Below are positions 38,210 to 48,064 of a DNA stretch of 64,000 nt, one piece after another. The translations under genes were made by a program, and so were the position numbers. Location: positions 1 through 64,000 of the forward strand of contig NC_015437.1 of NCBI RefSeq assembly GCF_000208405.1, given 5' to 3'. The DNA is from Selenomonas sputigena ATCC 35185. GTDB lineage: Bacteria; Bacillota; Negativicutes; Selenomonadales; Selenomonadaceae. The notes under the pieces were generated by a model, which saw nothing but the letters and a program-made list of their open reading frames with translations, was not told the origin of the DNA and ran no database searches. Each line of letters begins with the position of its first letter. Positions within the stretch are counted from its first letter, which is position 1.

Positions 38210-39421
38210 ATGCGAGTGTTTATATTGAATGATTTTGCTTATGTCAATGGGGGGGCATCACAGATTGCCCTTAATACTGCATTGTCATTGGCTAGAAAAG
38301 GAATCCATACATGTTTGTTCACAGGAATGGGGCCGATTTCTCCTAAGTTGGTTGAACAAGAGAGGTTAAAGGTAATCTGTTTAGAGCAATATGATATTTT
38401 GTCTGACCCCAGTCGTTTTAGAGCAATTTGTCAAGGCTTATGGAATCGGAAGGCCGCTCGCTGTCTGTCGGAAATACTGCAGCAGTATAGTCCTTGCGAT
38501 ACGATTGTGCATGTACATGGCTGTCAAAAGGTTTTATCAACTTCATGTATTTATGCGGCGAAGAAATTAGGGTTCAAGATAATTTATCACTTGCATGATT
38601 ATGGTATAGCATGCCCTAATTTAGGTTTTTATAACTATCAGCGTAATCAGATTTGTCGCTATGTACCGTTGAGTGCTGATTGTATTTTTTCACATTGTGA
38701 TTCGCGTAGATATTTGCATAAAGTATGGCGCTTGATGCGCCAGGTTATACAAAAAAAGTGGGGTGGATTACCTGGATATGTTGATGCGTTTCTTTCTGTA
38801 TCTACATTTAGCCAGAATATATTGCAGTCATTTTTGCCGCATGGTTCACTTATCAAAGTTTTGCCTAATCCGCATGAAACATGTCGGCACTCACTGATTG
38901 ATGTGAAAGAAAATAAGTTTTTTCTGTTTTTAGGGAGATTGTCTGCTGAGAAGAATCCGATAGAGTTTGCGGAATGCGTTAGAGATTTAGATTTACCGGC
39001 ATTGTTTGTTGGTGATGGAGAATATCTTGATAAAGTAAAAAAAACATACCCGCAGGCTGTGTTTACTGGATGGCTTGAAAAAGAGAATCTATATGAGTAT
39101 ATTAAGCAGGCAAGATGCCTTGTGTTTCCTTCGTCATGGTATGAAACTCAAGGTTTATCCGTACAGGAAATGGCCTCTTGGGGGATTCCTGCAATTGTTT
39201 CAGATGTATGTGCAGCGAAAGAGATGATTGTGCATGGTGTGAATGGATGGATATATGAAAGTGGGAACAAAGATTCTTTGAAGAAATATCTATTAAAAAT
39301 GACGGATGATTTGAAGGTGCGTGATATGGGAAAACAAAGCTATGAGTTGGTAAAGAAAATAGGGATTTCTGAAGAAAAATATATAGAGGAGTTACTGATA
39401 TTTTATCAGAAGACTCTTTAA
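38210..39421 (+). CDS. family 4 glycosyltransferase
   Basis: 403 residues, GT-B fold. The N-terminal NGGASQIALNTALSLARKG is the acceptor domain; the donor domain has FLGRLSAEKNP and FPSSWYETQGLSVQEMASWGIP with the E-x7-E pattern. A Cys-rich stretch around residues 150-180 (CPNLGFYNYQRNQIC) is common in this subgroup. ATG 38210 lies four bases after the wzy stop. Donor sugar unknown. Confidence 0.88.
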   Translation: MRVFILNDFAYVNGGASQIALNTALSLARKGIHTCLFTGMGPISPKLVEQERLKVICLEQYDILSDPSRFRAICQGLWNRKAARCLSEILQQYSPCDTIVHVHGCQKVLSTSCIYAAKKLGFKIIYHLHDYGIACPNLGFYNYQRNQICRYVPLSADCIFSHCDSRRYLHKVWRLMRQVIQKKWGGLPGYVDAFLSVSTFSQNILQSFLPHGSLIKVLPNPHETCRHSLIDVKENKFFLFLGRLSAEKNPIEFAECVRDLDLPALFVGDGEYLDKVKKTYPQAVFTGWLEKENLYEYIKQARCLVFPSSWYETQGLSVQEMASWGIPAIVSDVCAAKEMIVHGVNGWIYESGNKDSLKKYLLKMTDDLKVRDMGKQSYELVKKIGISEEKYIEELLIFYQKTL

Positions 39422-39453
39422 GATGCTTTCTTAGTGAAGGTGGTGAGGGACGA

Positions 39454-40542
39454 GTGAATCCGATTTGGTGCAAGAAAAGAATCAGGGATAAGGTTAAGGT
39501 TATTTTACAAGAGCACAAAAGAATAGCTTGTTTGTTGCACTTTATTCGTTATGGGAGAGATGAGGCATATCTTGATTCGATATTAAAAATTAATCATGAT
39601 CCTAATGTCCTTGAATTGCGAGAATATGGCTCTGCTAATGCGGATAAAAATATTTTTTATATTGAATTCGGTGGAGAAACGGGAATAGGAGGAACTCTTC
39701 GTACTACGTTACATGCTTTGTATGAAGCCGATCGACTAGGATTCACTCCTGTTGTATATTATAAAAGTAAATATCTTAGCATGACATCGTCTTTGCATGA
39801 GGTGGAGAATGCATTTGGATATTATTTTTGCCAAGTGAGTGATATTTCAGTTGAAGAGGTATTAAGAAGTCAGCGGGTATTTTTATTTCGCCCAGCTCAC
39901 TTGGAGCGAATCGAACGTGACCTTGGAAATTTAAATCCAGAACTTGTTGTGGGGTATCGGGTCACTGATGATTATTTAAAAACGATGGCAAATGTTATGC
40001 ATAAGTATATCCGCTTTAATGAAGAGACAGAACGTTATTTCGAAAAAAGTATGGGTAAACTTTTTCAAACTCGCTCTCATCTTGATCGTGTACTTGCAGT
40101 GCATATCCGGGGGACAGATTTTGCATTGCATTGGAATAATCATCCCAATATGCTTATGCCCGAAGATTATTTTTCTGAGATAGACGTCCTTCTTGAACGT
40201 GAGTTTGAATACATCTTTTTAGCAACGGATGACAGTCGGCGTTTGGAAAGCTTCTTGAAGCGATACGATAAGAAAGTCCTTTATTATGAAGATACATATC
40301 GATCATCAGGCAATATTAATATTATACATGAGAAAAATGCAAGAGAAAATGCCCCCTTTCTGAACGGATTGGAAGCATTGCGTGATATGTATACGTTATC
40401 TCGATGTGGAGGGTTTCTTTCGGGTTGCTCGCAAATCTCAATTATGACACGCATTTTGCGATTGAGTACAGGACGAGATTTCTCCTATGTTAAGACATTG
40501 GATCGAGGGATTTATAAGTCTGATGTTATTTCAGGAACTTAA
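39454..40542 (+). CDS. putative fucosyltransferase (NodZ/GT23-like)
   Basis: 362 residues. The central AVHIRGTDF (HxRxxD-type donor-binding motif) and YIFLATDDSRRLESF match the alpha-fucosyltransferase superfamily that includes NodZ and FUT8, which use GDP-fucose. The C-terminal LSRCGGFLSGCSQIS also fits. GTG start at 39454. GDP-L-fucose genes lie 2-5 kb downstream in the same operon, which supports the call. The linkage made is unknown. Confidence 0.65.
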   Translation: MNPIWCKKRIRDKVKVILQEHKRIACLLHFIRYGRDEAYLDSILKINHDPNVLELREYGSANADKNIFYIEFGGETGIGGTLRTTLHALYEADRLGFTPVVYYKSKYLSMTSSLHEVENAFGYYFCQVSDISVEEVLRSQRVFLFRPAHLERIERDLGNLNPELVVGYRVTDDYLKTMANVMHKYIRFNEETERYFEKSMGKLFQTRSHLDRVLAVHIRGTDFALHWNNHPNMLMPEDYFSEIDVLLEREFEYIFLATDDSRRLESFLKRYDKKVLYYEDTYRSSGNINIIHEKNARENAPFLNGLEALRDMYTLSRCGGFLSGCSQISIMTRILRLSTGRDFSYVKTLDRGIYKSDVISGT

Positions 40543-40575
40543 GTCATATGACAATTTGGCATGGGGGATATAACC

Positions 40576-41652
40576 GTGAACATATTATACGATTCACAGA
40601 TATTTTTTCAACAGAGATATGGAGGAATATCACGCTACTTCTACGAATTGATTCGAAATATGATTAAAGAAGAGTCGATTTTGCTGCATGAGGGAGTTAA
40701 TATCAATGCGTATGGATTGAGAAATCTATGTGCTTATAAGAAGTTTTGGGGATATCATATTAAGAGGAATTATCGTTTAAGAGCGCTTATTTCAAAAATC
40801 AACGCTTTCCATTTTAGATATTTTATACGGAATGAAAATGTTGATATATATCATCCCACATATTATACGGATTATGAAGTTCATGGAGCGAAGAAGGTCG
40901 TAACGGTTTACGATATGATTCATGAACTTTTTCCACAGGATTTTTTAGGTGATAGGACTGCTGAAGAGAAAGCAAAAATTTTACGAAATGCCGATGGCAT
41001 TATCGCCATATCGGAAAGTACCAAAAAAGACTTGATGCGGTTGCTTGATATTTCCGCGGAAAAGATCCGTGTCATCTATCTGGCAAATTCGTTGTCTGAA
41101 TCCGTGCAGGATGTTCCTGTAATGAAAGGGCCGTATTTGCTCTATGTGGGGAATCGATCAGGCTATAAGAATTTTATGGGGCTTGCCCAAGCATTTGCAG
41201 GGTCGCAATACAAAAATGATGTTCAGCTTGTTTGCTTTGGTGGTGGAGAATTCACTAAGAGTGAAAGGGAATCTTTGATTCGAATGGGTATATGGGAGAG
41301 AACGGTTTATTGCTCAGGTGGAGATGATGTCCTGAGCAATCTTTATCAGTTTGCTTCTGCGTTTGTATATCCGTCCATATATGAGGGATTTGGCTTGCCG
41401 CTTTTGGAAGCGATGCATCATGGCACACTTGTTTTGACTGGAGCAACATCTTCCATACCTGAAGTCGCAGGTGATGCGGCTGAATATTTCAATCCTAATG
41501 AACCAGAAAGTATACGAGAAGTTATGGATCGATTGCTTTCAGATTCCGACCGGCGACAGGAGTTGCGAGCCAGGGGGCGCGCGAGAGAAAAGATGTTTTC
41601 GTGGCAGCGCTGTGCGGAAGAAACATTGGATTTTTATCGCGTATTGAGATAA
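40576..41652 (+). CDS. family 4 glycosyltransferase (mannosyltransferase-like)
   Basis: 358 residues. The N-terminal YDSQIFFQQRYGGISRYFYEL and HPTYYTD patterns and the C-terminal YPSIYEGFGLPLLEAMHHGT belong to the GT4 group often annotated as mannosyl- or rhamnosyltransferases. GTG 40576 is preferred because GGGGGAT lies 7 bases upstream; ATG 40561 has no ribosome site. Confidence 0.87.
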   Translation: MNILYDSQIFFQQRYGGISRYFYELIRNMIKEESILLHEGVNINAYGLRNLCAYKKFWGYHIKRNYRLRALISKINAFHFRYFIRNENVDIYHPTYYTDYEVHGAKKVVTVYDMIHELFPQDFLGDRTAEEKAKILRNADGIIAISESTKKDLMRLLDISAEKIRVIYLANSLSESVQDVPVMKGPYLLYVGNRSGYKNFMGLAQAFAGSQYKNDVQLVCFGGGEFTKSERESLIRMGIWERTVYCSGGDDVLSNLYQFASAFVYPSIYEGFGLPLLEAMHHGTLVLTGATSSIPEVAGDAAEYFNPNEPESIREVMDRLLSDSDRRQELRARGRAREKMFSWQRCAEETLDFYRVLR

Positions 41653-41666
41653 AGAGAGGGTGTGCA

Positions 41667-42650
41667 ATGAAGACAGCGTTGATTACTGGTATCAATGGAC
41701 AAGATGGTTCATATCTGGCAGAGTATCTTCTGGATAGAGGCTATGAGGTTTATGGTGTTGTTCGACGCTCAAGCATTGAAAATGCGGAGAAGATGCGAAA
41801 TGTCTTGCCGTTTTTGAATCGCATCCGTGTTGTTCCATGCGCGTTGGAAAATGCGTTGTCTGTATATAAACTTTTTGTCCAAGTTCGGCCAGATGAGTGC
41901 TATCATCTGGCTGCATCCAGTTTTGTAAGCTATGCATTGGAAGATGATCTTTCTATCATGATGAATAATTTTACGACAACACACAATATCTTATCCAGTA
42001 TTGTGGAAACTTGTCCGTCTTGTCGTATGTATTTTGCTGGCTCTAGTGAGATTTTTGGGAATGTCAAAGAAGCGCCTCAGTCTGAGGAAACGGCGTATAA
42101 TCCTCGTTCTGTATACGGAATATCTAAGATGGCAGGGCATAGCTTGATTAAAAATTACAGGGAGAGGTATAATGTATATGCATGTACAGGTTTTACCTAT
42201 AATCATGAGTCTCCACGAAGAGGGTATAATTTTGTTACACGGAAGATTACATCATTCGTTGCCGGTATCATTTTAGGTGCAGAAAATAAGCTTGAACTTG
42301 GAAATCTTGATGCCGTCCGAGACTGGGGATATGCGCCCGAATATGTGGAAGCAATGCATAAAATGCTGCAGCAAGACATGCCGAAAGACTATGTCATTGC
42401 AACAGGAGCTTTGCATAGTGTAAGAGAATTGCTGGAGATTGCCTTTGGCAAGGTTGGCCTAGACTATCAAGAATACATTCATGTCAATGAGGCGTTTTTG
42501 CGCCCCGAAGGAGCGATCCCGTTGGTAGGGAATGCATCTGCCATCTATCAAGATTTGGGATGGAGAGCAAAAAAAGGGATTGAAGAGATTATCAGTGACA
42601 TGGTAGAGACGGATATACAGATTCTTAAGAAACGTAACGAAAAGAGGTAA
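41667..42650 (+). CDS. GDP-mannose 4,6-dehydratase paralogue
   Basis: 327-residue short-chain dehydrogenase/reductase with the Gmd-type NAD(P) loop [24 protein letters not shown], the SSEIFGN segment and the [15 protein letters not shown] catalytic Tyr-Lys. It lacks some Gmd-specific sequence, such as the TDSCNL segment present in the next gene. It may be a second dehydratase or a 4-reductase making GDP-rhamnose or another 6-deoxyhexose. Four bases separate it from the next gene. Confidence 0.75.
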   Translation: MKTALITGINGQDGSYLAEYLLDRGYEVYGVVRRSSIENAEKMRNVLPFLNRIRVVPCALENALSVYKLFVQVRPDECYHLAASSFVSYALEDDLSIMMNNFTTTHNILSSIVETCPSCRMYFAGSSEIFGNVKEAPQSEETAYNPRSVYGISKMAGHSLIKNYRERYNVYACTGFTYNHESPRRGYNFVTRKITSFVAGIILGAENKLELGNLDAVRDWGYAPEYVEAMHKMLQQDMPKDYVIATGALHSVRELLEIAFGKVGLDYQEYIHVNEAFLRPEGAIPLVGNASAIYQDLGWRAKKGIEEIISDMVETDIQILKKRNEKR

Positions 42651-42654
42651 AAAG

Positions 42655-43689
42655 ATGAAAAAAGCATTGGTTACTGGTATCACAGGCCAGGATGGCTCCT
42701 ACTTGGCAGAACTCTTGTTGGAAAAAGGATATGAAGTGCACGGGATGATTCGTCGTCACAGTACGCCCTGCACAGAACGTATAGATCATATCTGCATATC
42801 TGACCTAATGGATGAAAAATTTTTCTTACACTATGGGGATCTTACGGATTCGTGCAATCTTTTATCTTTGCTGGGACAGATTCGCCCGGACGAGGTATAC
42901 AATCTGGGGGCGCAGTCGCATGTTGCCGTATCTTTCGAAGTGCCAGAGTATACGGCAGATGCTACGGGTGTGGGGACCATACGCTTGTTGGAGGCGATTC
43001 GGCAAAGCGGGATTCAATGCAAGTTCTACCAGGCTTCGACTTCGGAACTTTTTGGCGGTCTTCCGAATACAGCTCCGCAGAGTGAAAGGACTCCTTTTTA
43101 TCCCAAGAGTCCTTATGGCGCGGCGAAGCTATATTCGTATTGGATTACGGTGAATTATCGTGAATCTTATGGGCTGTTTGCATGTAATGGGATATTGTTC
43201 AATCATGAATCTCCGCGTCGAGGAGAAACTTTTGTTACACGAAAAATTACGGTAGCAGTTGCGAATATCATGGCAGGTAAGCAGGAAAAGCTGTCTCTTG
43301 GGAATCTTGATGCCAAAAGAGACTGGGGATTTGCTGGGGATTATGTCGAGGGCATGTGGCGAATTTTACAGCAGGAAAAGCCTTCAGATTATGTTTTGGC
43401 TACGAATGAGACGCATACCGTACGTGAGTTCGTAGAGTTGGCATTTGGTGAAGTTGGCGTGAAGTTGGAGTGGAAGGGATTTGGTGTAGATGAAAAAGGT
43501 ATTTGCACGAAAACAGGGAAAATCCTTGTTGATGTGAATCCGCAATATTTTCGTCCGGCAGAAGTAGATTTGCTTTGGGGAGATCCGACCAAAGCGGAAA
43601 AAGAGCTGGGCTGGAGACGGAAGGTTGGTTTTAAGGATTTAGTATCTATGATGGTGCGGGCAGATATGCAGCTTTACGGCAAGGGGTGA
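42655..43689 (+). CDS. gmd: GDP-mannose 4,6-dehydratase
   Basis: Makes GDP-4-keto-6-deoxymannose. The 344-residue protein has all Gmd hallmarks: [57 protein letters not shown] and [16 protein letters not shown] with catalytic Tyr and Lys. [17 protein letters not shown] is also present. Followed five bases later by fcl. Confidence 0.95.
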   Translation: MKKALVTGITGQDGSYLAELLLEKGYEVHGMIRRHSTPCTERIDHICISDLMDEKFFLHYGDLTDSCNLLSLLGQIRPDEVYNLGAQSHVAVSFEVPEYTADATGVGTIRLLEAIRQSGIQCKFYQASTSELFGGLPNTAPQSERTPFYPKSPYGAAKLYSYWITVNYRESYGLFACNGILFNHESPRRGETFVTRKITVAVANIMAGKQEKLSLGNLDAKRDWGFAGDYVEGMWRILQQEKPSDYVLATNETHTVREFVELAFGEVGVKLEWKGFGVDEKGICTKTGKILVDVNPQYFRPAEVDLLWGDPTKAEKELGWRRKVGFKDLVSMMVRADMQLYGKG

Positions 43690-43693
43690 GCAC

Positions 43694-44635
43694 ATGGAAA
43701 AAAGTGCAAAAATATATGTCGCAGGGCATCGTGGTATGGTAGGATCGGCAATCATGCGCAAGCTGAAAGCCGACGGATATGAAAATCTGCTGTTGCGTTC
43801 ATCCAAAGAATTGGATTTGACTCGGCAGGACGATGTAGAGAAATTCTTTGCTGAAGAGAATCCTGAATATGTCTTTTTGGCGGCTGCTAAGGTAGGTGGG
43901 ATATTGGCAAATAGCCGCTATCCCGCTGACTTTATGTATGATAATATGATGATGGAGATGAATGTCATTCATGCAGCTTATCATAATGGTGTCAAAAAGC
44001 TTCTTTTTTTGGGGAGTTCCTGTATATACCCTCGATTAGCAACACAACCGATGAAAGAGTCCGTTCTTTTGACGGGTGCGTTGGAGGAGACAAATGAAGC
44101 CTATGCATTGGCTAAGATATCTGGATTGAAGTACTGTGAGTATCTCAATAGACAATGCGGAACGGATTATATTTCTGTTATGCCTACGAATCTTTACGGT
44201 CCGAATGATAATTATCATGCGGAAAATTCTCATGTGCTGCCGGCGCTTATTCGCAGATTCTATGAAGCAAAAGAGAAAAATCTACCGATTGTTGAGATAT
44301 GGGGAACGGGAACTCCTAAACGTGAATTCCTTTATGTAGATGATTTGGCCGATGCCTGCGTTTTTCTCATGCAGGAATATACAGGAAATGAAACGATCAA
44401 TATTGGAACTGGCAAAGAACTTTCGATTGCTGAGTTGGCAGCATTGGTGAAGCAGATTGTGGGGTATCATGGAGAGATCCGATATGATGCATCGAAACCG
44501 GATGGTATGCCACGCAAACTTTTGGATGTAGGAAAACTTACTGCGTTGGGATGGTCATATAAAACGGAGCTGTCAGAAGGAATCCGACTCGCATATGAGG
44601 ATTTTTTAAGCCATTCCATTCGTACGGAAAGATAA
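43694..44635 (+). CDS. fcl: GDP-L-fucose synthase
   Basis: Epimerase-reductase that turns the Gmd product into GDP-L-fucose. The 313-residue protein has [62 protein letters not shown] (catalytic Tyr, Lys) and [10 protein letters not shown]. All conserved positions are present. Confidence 0.96.
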   Translation: MEKSAKIYVAGHRGMVGSAIMRKLKADGYENLLLRSSKELDLTRQDDVEKFFAEENPEYVFLAAAKVGGILANSRYPADFMYDNMMMEMNVIHAAYHNGVKKLLFLGSSCIYPRLATQPMKESVLLTGALEETNEAYALAKISGLKYCEYLNRQCGTDYISVMPTNLYGPNDNYHAENSHVLPALIRRFYEAKEKNLPIVEIWGTGTPKREFLYVDDLADACVFLMQEYTGNETINIGTGKELSIAELAALVKQIVGYHGEIRYDASKPDGMPRKLLDVGKLTALGWSYKTELSEGIRLAYEDFLSHSIRTER

Positions 44636-44659
44636 GCGAACAGACTGGAGATTAGAACA

Positions 44660-46405
44660 ATGTTGAAGTCTTTTTTTAAGATATTTACGATTTTTCCTCG
44701 CAGAGAACTTCGATATTGTGCCTTTATCATTGCTTGTATGGTTTTTGGTGCTGTACTGGAGGCGGTGGGAATTGGTGCCATTTTGCCGCTTATTTCCATT
44801 ATGGGGCAGCCGGATTTTCTCCAGACTAATCCGGCTGTCATGACGCTTGCAGCCTTTTTTCATATCAATACACATACGGAACTCATTATTTTTCTTGCAA
44901 TAGGGTTGATGATGCTCTATGTTTTGAAGAATATGTATCTTACATGGCAGATCAATCTCCAGGCTCGTTTTTCCATGCGTCAGCAGGTGTATTATTCGAA
45001 TCAGCTCATGGCGACGTATCTAGGCAAGCCGTATATATATCATTTGGATCATAATTCGGCGACACTTTTACGAAATGTTAATTCTGTAGGGACAGCGGTC
45101 TTTGCGAATATCTTAATGCCGACTTTTGCGCTATTGGCTGAAACTATTACAGCTTTTGCCATATGGGTCATGCTGGTGTTTGTAGATGCCTTTACCGCCA
45201 TTCTGGTTGCAGGCTTTATGGGTGGCATGATCTATATGATTATGAAGGCGTTTCGCCGAAAGATTGTTCGACAGGGCGAGCTGCAAATGGCGTATGCCTC
45301 TGAGTATATAAAATGGTTGAATCAAGGCTTGGGGGCGATAAAAGAAACTAAGGTGACGGGAAATGAGGGATATTTTTTAAAACGCTTTTCTGAGGCGTAT
45401 GATGTGTTTGGAAATGCCTATCGCATCTTTCAAGTATTCGTTCAAACGCCAAAGTTATTGATCGAGACATTTGTGATTTCGAGTTTATTGTTGCTCATCG
45501 TCGTCAAATTATTTTTGGGGAATGCGCCGATGGATATCGTTCCGCTCTTAGGAGTTTTGGCATTGGCTGCATTTCGTCTCATGCCGAGTGCGAATCGCAT
45601 GGTGGCGATATCGAATGGCATAAAATTTCAAATGCCTTTTTTTGAAGAATTATATGATGAACTTATCGAAATAAAATATAGGCAATCCAAAGGAAGAAGC
45701 ATTCTTTTCAAAAGTACAGAGAGAATCGTATCTTTCAAGCATGCCATTCACATATCGGATGTTTGCTTTCAATATCCTGATACTGAGCGAAAAATCTTAG
45801 ATGGGGTATCGCTATCTTTCCCCAAAGGCGCCTTTGTTGGTATTACAGGTGCATCAGGTGCCGGAAAAACGACCTTTATTGACATTCTGCTTGGTTTGTT
45901 GAAGCCTGTGCAAGGAAAAATAGAGGTGGATGGACAAGACATATGGCAAGATATTTCTGCGTGGCGCAGAATATTGGCCTATGTTCCGCAGAGCATATAT
46001 CTGATTGATGGAAGCATACGAGAAAATATCGCCTTGGGTATCTCGGAAGAACAGATTGATGATGAGCGTATTGAGCGTGTGCTGAGAATGGCGGAACTCA
46101 GCTCGTTTGTGAAAGAACTGCCGGATGGTGTAGAAACGGAGGTGGGCGAAAGGGGTGTCAAGCTATCGGGTGGGCAAAGACAACGTATTGGCATTGCGCG
46201 AGCTTTGTATCTGAATCCGCAGATTCTTGTCTTGGATGAAGCAACTTCCGCATTGGATCATGAGACGGAGCAGAATATTACAAATACGATTCTGAATCTA
46301 AGGGGGCATTTAACCATCATCGCCGTCGCGCATAGAACTAGCACTTTGGAATCTTGCGACCTGCGTGTTCATTTTTCTGAAGGCAGGGCAGAGTTGATGG
46401 TGTAA
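44660..46405 (+). CDS. ABC transporter, fused membrane and ATPase (MsbA/PglK-like exporter)
   Basis: 581 residues: six transmembrane helices (about 1-310), then an ATPase with Walker A GASGAGKTT, signature KLSGGQRQRIGIARAL and Walker B ILVLDEATSALD. The N-terminus resembles PglK, the lipid-linked oligosaccharide flippase. No Wzx flippase was found in the operon, so this protein may flip the repeat unit for Wzy. Confidence 0.88.
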   Translation: MLKSFFKIFTIFPRRELRYCAFIIACMVFGAVLEAVGIGAILPLISIMGQPDFLQTNPAVMTLAAFFHINTHTELIIFLAIGLMMLYVLKNMYLTWQINLQARFSMRQQVYYSNQLMATYLGKPYIYHLDHNSATLLRNVNSVGTAVFANILMPTFALLAETITAFAIWVMLVFVDAFTAILVAGFMGGMIYMIMKAFRRKIVRQGELQMAYASEYIKWLNQGLGAIKETKVTGNEGYFLKRFSEAYDVFGNAYRIFQVFVQTPKLLIETFVISSLLLLIVVKLFLGNAPMDIVPLLGVLALAAFRLMPSANRMVAISNGIKFQMPFFEELYDELIEIKYRQSKGRSILFKSTERIVSFKHAIHISDVCFQYPDTERKILDGVSLSFPKGAFVGITGASGAGKTTFIDILLGLLKPVQGKIEVDGQDIWQDISAWRRILAYVPQSIYLIDGSIRENIALGISEEQIDDERIERVLRMAELSSFVKELPDGVETEVGERGVKLSGGQRQRIGIARALYLNPQILVLDEATSALDHETEQNITNTILNLRGHLTIIAVAHRTSTLESCDLRVHFSEGRAELMV

Positions 46406-46453
46406 TTGTTTGATGCTGGATATTATACGTATGTGTTTTGAGGGAGTTTTCTC

Positions 46454-48064
46454 ATGATTGAACGTATTGGACGATTTATAAAACGGAATTTGAAAAAACG
46501 ATTCTGTAAGCCCGTATCTGTGGGAGAAATGGAGTTTGCTTCTTTGAATGCGCCGTTTTGGCAAGATGAAAAGATTGCATCGACTGTGGAGAAACGTATT
46601 TTAGTTTATGTTGCGGGCGACTATATTACCCCTGTTGTCGAAACAATGTTGTTTGCAAAACGGTTATCGAAGGAAAGGGAAATGCCGCTCGATGTCTTAG
46701 GTGGAAGCGACATCTTATACAAACCTGTACGCAGTGTATATCAGTCGTTTCATATTCGTTCTGTTCTTGATGCTGAAATGGGGTGGCTTGAAAAGGCTAA
46801 AGTACTGTATGAAGCCATATTGGCTTGGCGCATGTGGCGCGAAGGAAACGACATACTCGCCATGACGTATGATGGCATCCCCATTGGAGAGGAACTCTAT
46901 GATGCAATCTTGTCACATAATAGAGAACAGTACACGGTTGATAAAATCGAATTAAAGCATATATATGACGCCTATCTTTTTTATAAAAATATACATATTG
47001 CGAAGAGGATATTTCATTCGCAAAGGTATGGTGTGTTCATATTTTCGGACGGAGATTATATCAACTCTCCTTTTGTTAAGTTTGCAGCGAAATATGGTGC
47101 AGAGATTTATCAGACAAGTGTAGGGAGAGTCCTTTTTCATAAAATAATTAAGGATTTTACATTAAAGTACAGTAGTCAGATTACGCACCAGATGTATGAG
47201 GAATGTCGGGCGATGGTGCCAAGACGAATAATTGATCAATATTTGACAGAGCGCTTTCGTGGCGAAGCAAAGGCTGACTATGATCGACAGGCTTTTTTTG
47301 GAAAAAAGGAGTATTCTAAAGAGGATCTTTGTAAATTTTCCGGACTGTCTTTTGATTCAGACTGTAAATTTGTTGTCGTGGCAGCGCATGCTTTTTCGGA
47401 TCGCCCACATTCTGGTGATATTATGGTTTACAGGGATTATTACCAATGGCTGATTGAAACCCTCAAGCTTCTTGACAAGGTGGAAGGCGTCGTAGTATTT
47501 GTGAAAGAGCACCCATCTGCATTGCTGTATGGTGAAAAAGGCAGCATTTCACATCTGGTCAGGCAATATGGTTGGAAACAGATCTATACCTTACCGGAGG
47601 ATTTTCATACGTATAGCATCTTCCGTTATTTTGACTATGTTGTGACTTGTAAAGGGACTATTGGCTTGGAAGCGGCATCTTTTGGAATTCCCGTTTTTAC
47701 CGCAGGGCAGGGATATTATTATGGATTCGGTGTAGATATAAATTCAACTACGACGGCTGAATATGAACAACGACTACAAAATATCAAAAGATATGAACGT
47801 TTGCCGGAAACGGTGCAAGAACGTGCCAGAATTTTGCTTTATCTGATGGGGCAAATTACGCCGCCTTATGCGCCGTCGGTTATTCCTGCAGATCGCTTTC
47901 GATCAGAGATAGCACAGTTGCGTTCTGAAGAGTATCAGTATACATATATTAATCAAAGATTGAGAGAGGGGAAGTCTATCAAAGATGAATATTATGAACG
48001 CATACTTAAGGATATTATCGTGTTTGATGAAACTGTAGGGACTATCTATGAAGATTTGTCATGA
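46454..48064 (+). CDS. capsule-type glycosyltransferase (KpsS/LipB-like region)
   Basis: 536 residues. The C-terminal half has VVVFVKEHPSAL and VVTCKGTIGLEAASFGIPVFTAGQGYY, the GT-B pattern of capsule polysaccharide synthesis/export transferases such as KpsS. The N-terminal 280 residues are not recognised. The last 17 bases overlap the next gene. Confidence 0.65.
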   Translation: MIERIGRFIKRNLKKRFCKPVSVGEMEFASLNAPFWQDEKIASTVEKRILVYVAGDYITPVVETMLFAKRLSKEREMPLDVLGGSDILYKPVRSVYQSFHIRSVLDAEMGWLEKAKVLYEAILAWRMWREGNDILAMTYDGIPIGEELYDAILSHNREQYTVDKIELKHIYDAYLFYKNIHIAKRIFHSQRYGVFIFSDGDYINSPFVKFAAKYGAEIYQTSVGRVLFHKIIKDFTLKYSSQITHQMYEECRAMVPRRIIDQYLTERFRGEAKADYDRQAFFGKKEYSKEDLCKFSGLSFDSDCKFVVVAAHAFSDRPHSGDIMVYRDYYQWLIETLKLLDKVEGVVVFVKEHPSALLYGEKGSISHLVRQYGWKQIYTLPEDFHTYSIFRYFDYVVTCKGTIGLEAASFGIPVFTAGQGYYYGFGVDINSTTTAEYEQRLQNIKRYERLPETVQERARILLYLMGQITPPYAPSVIPADRFRSEIAQLRSEEYQYTYINQRLREGKSIKDEYYERILKDIIVFDETVGTIYEDLS

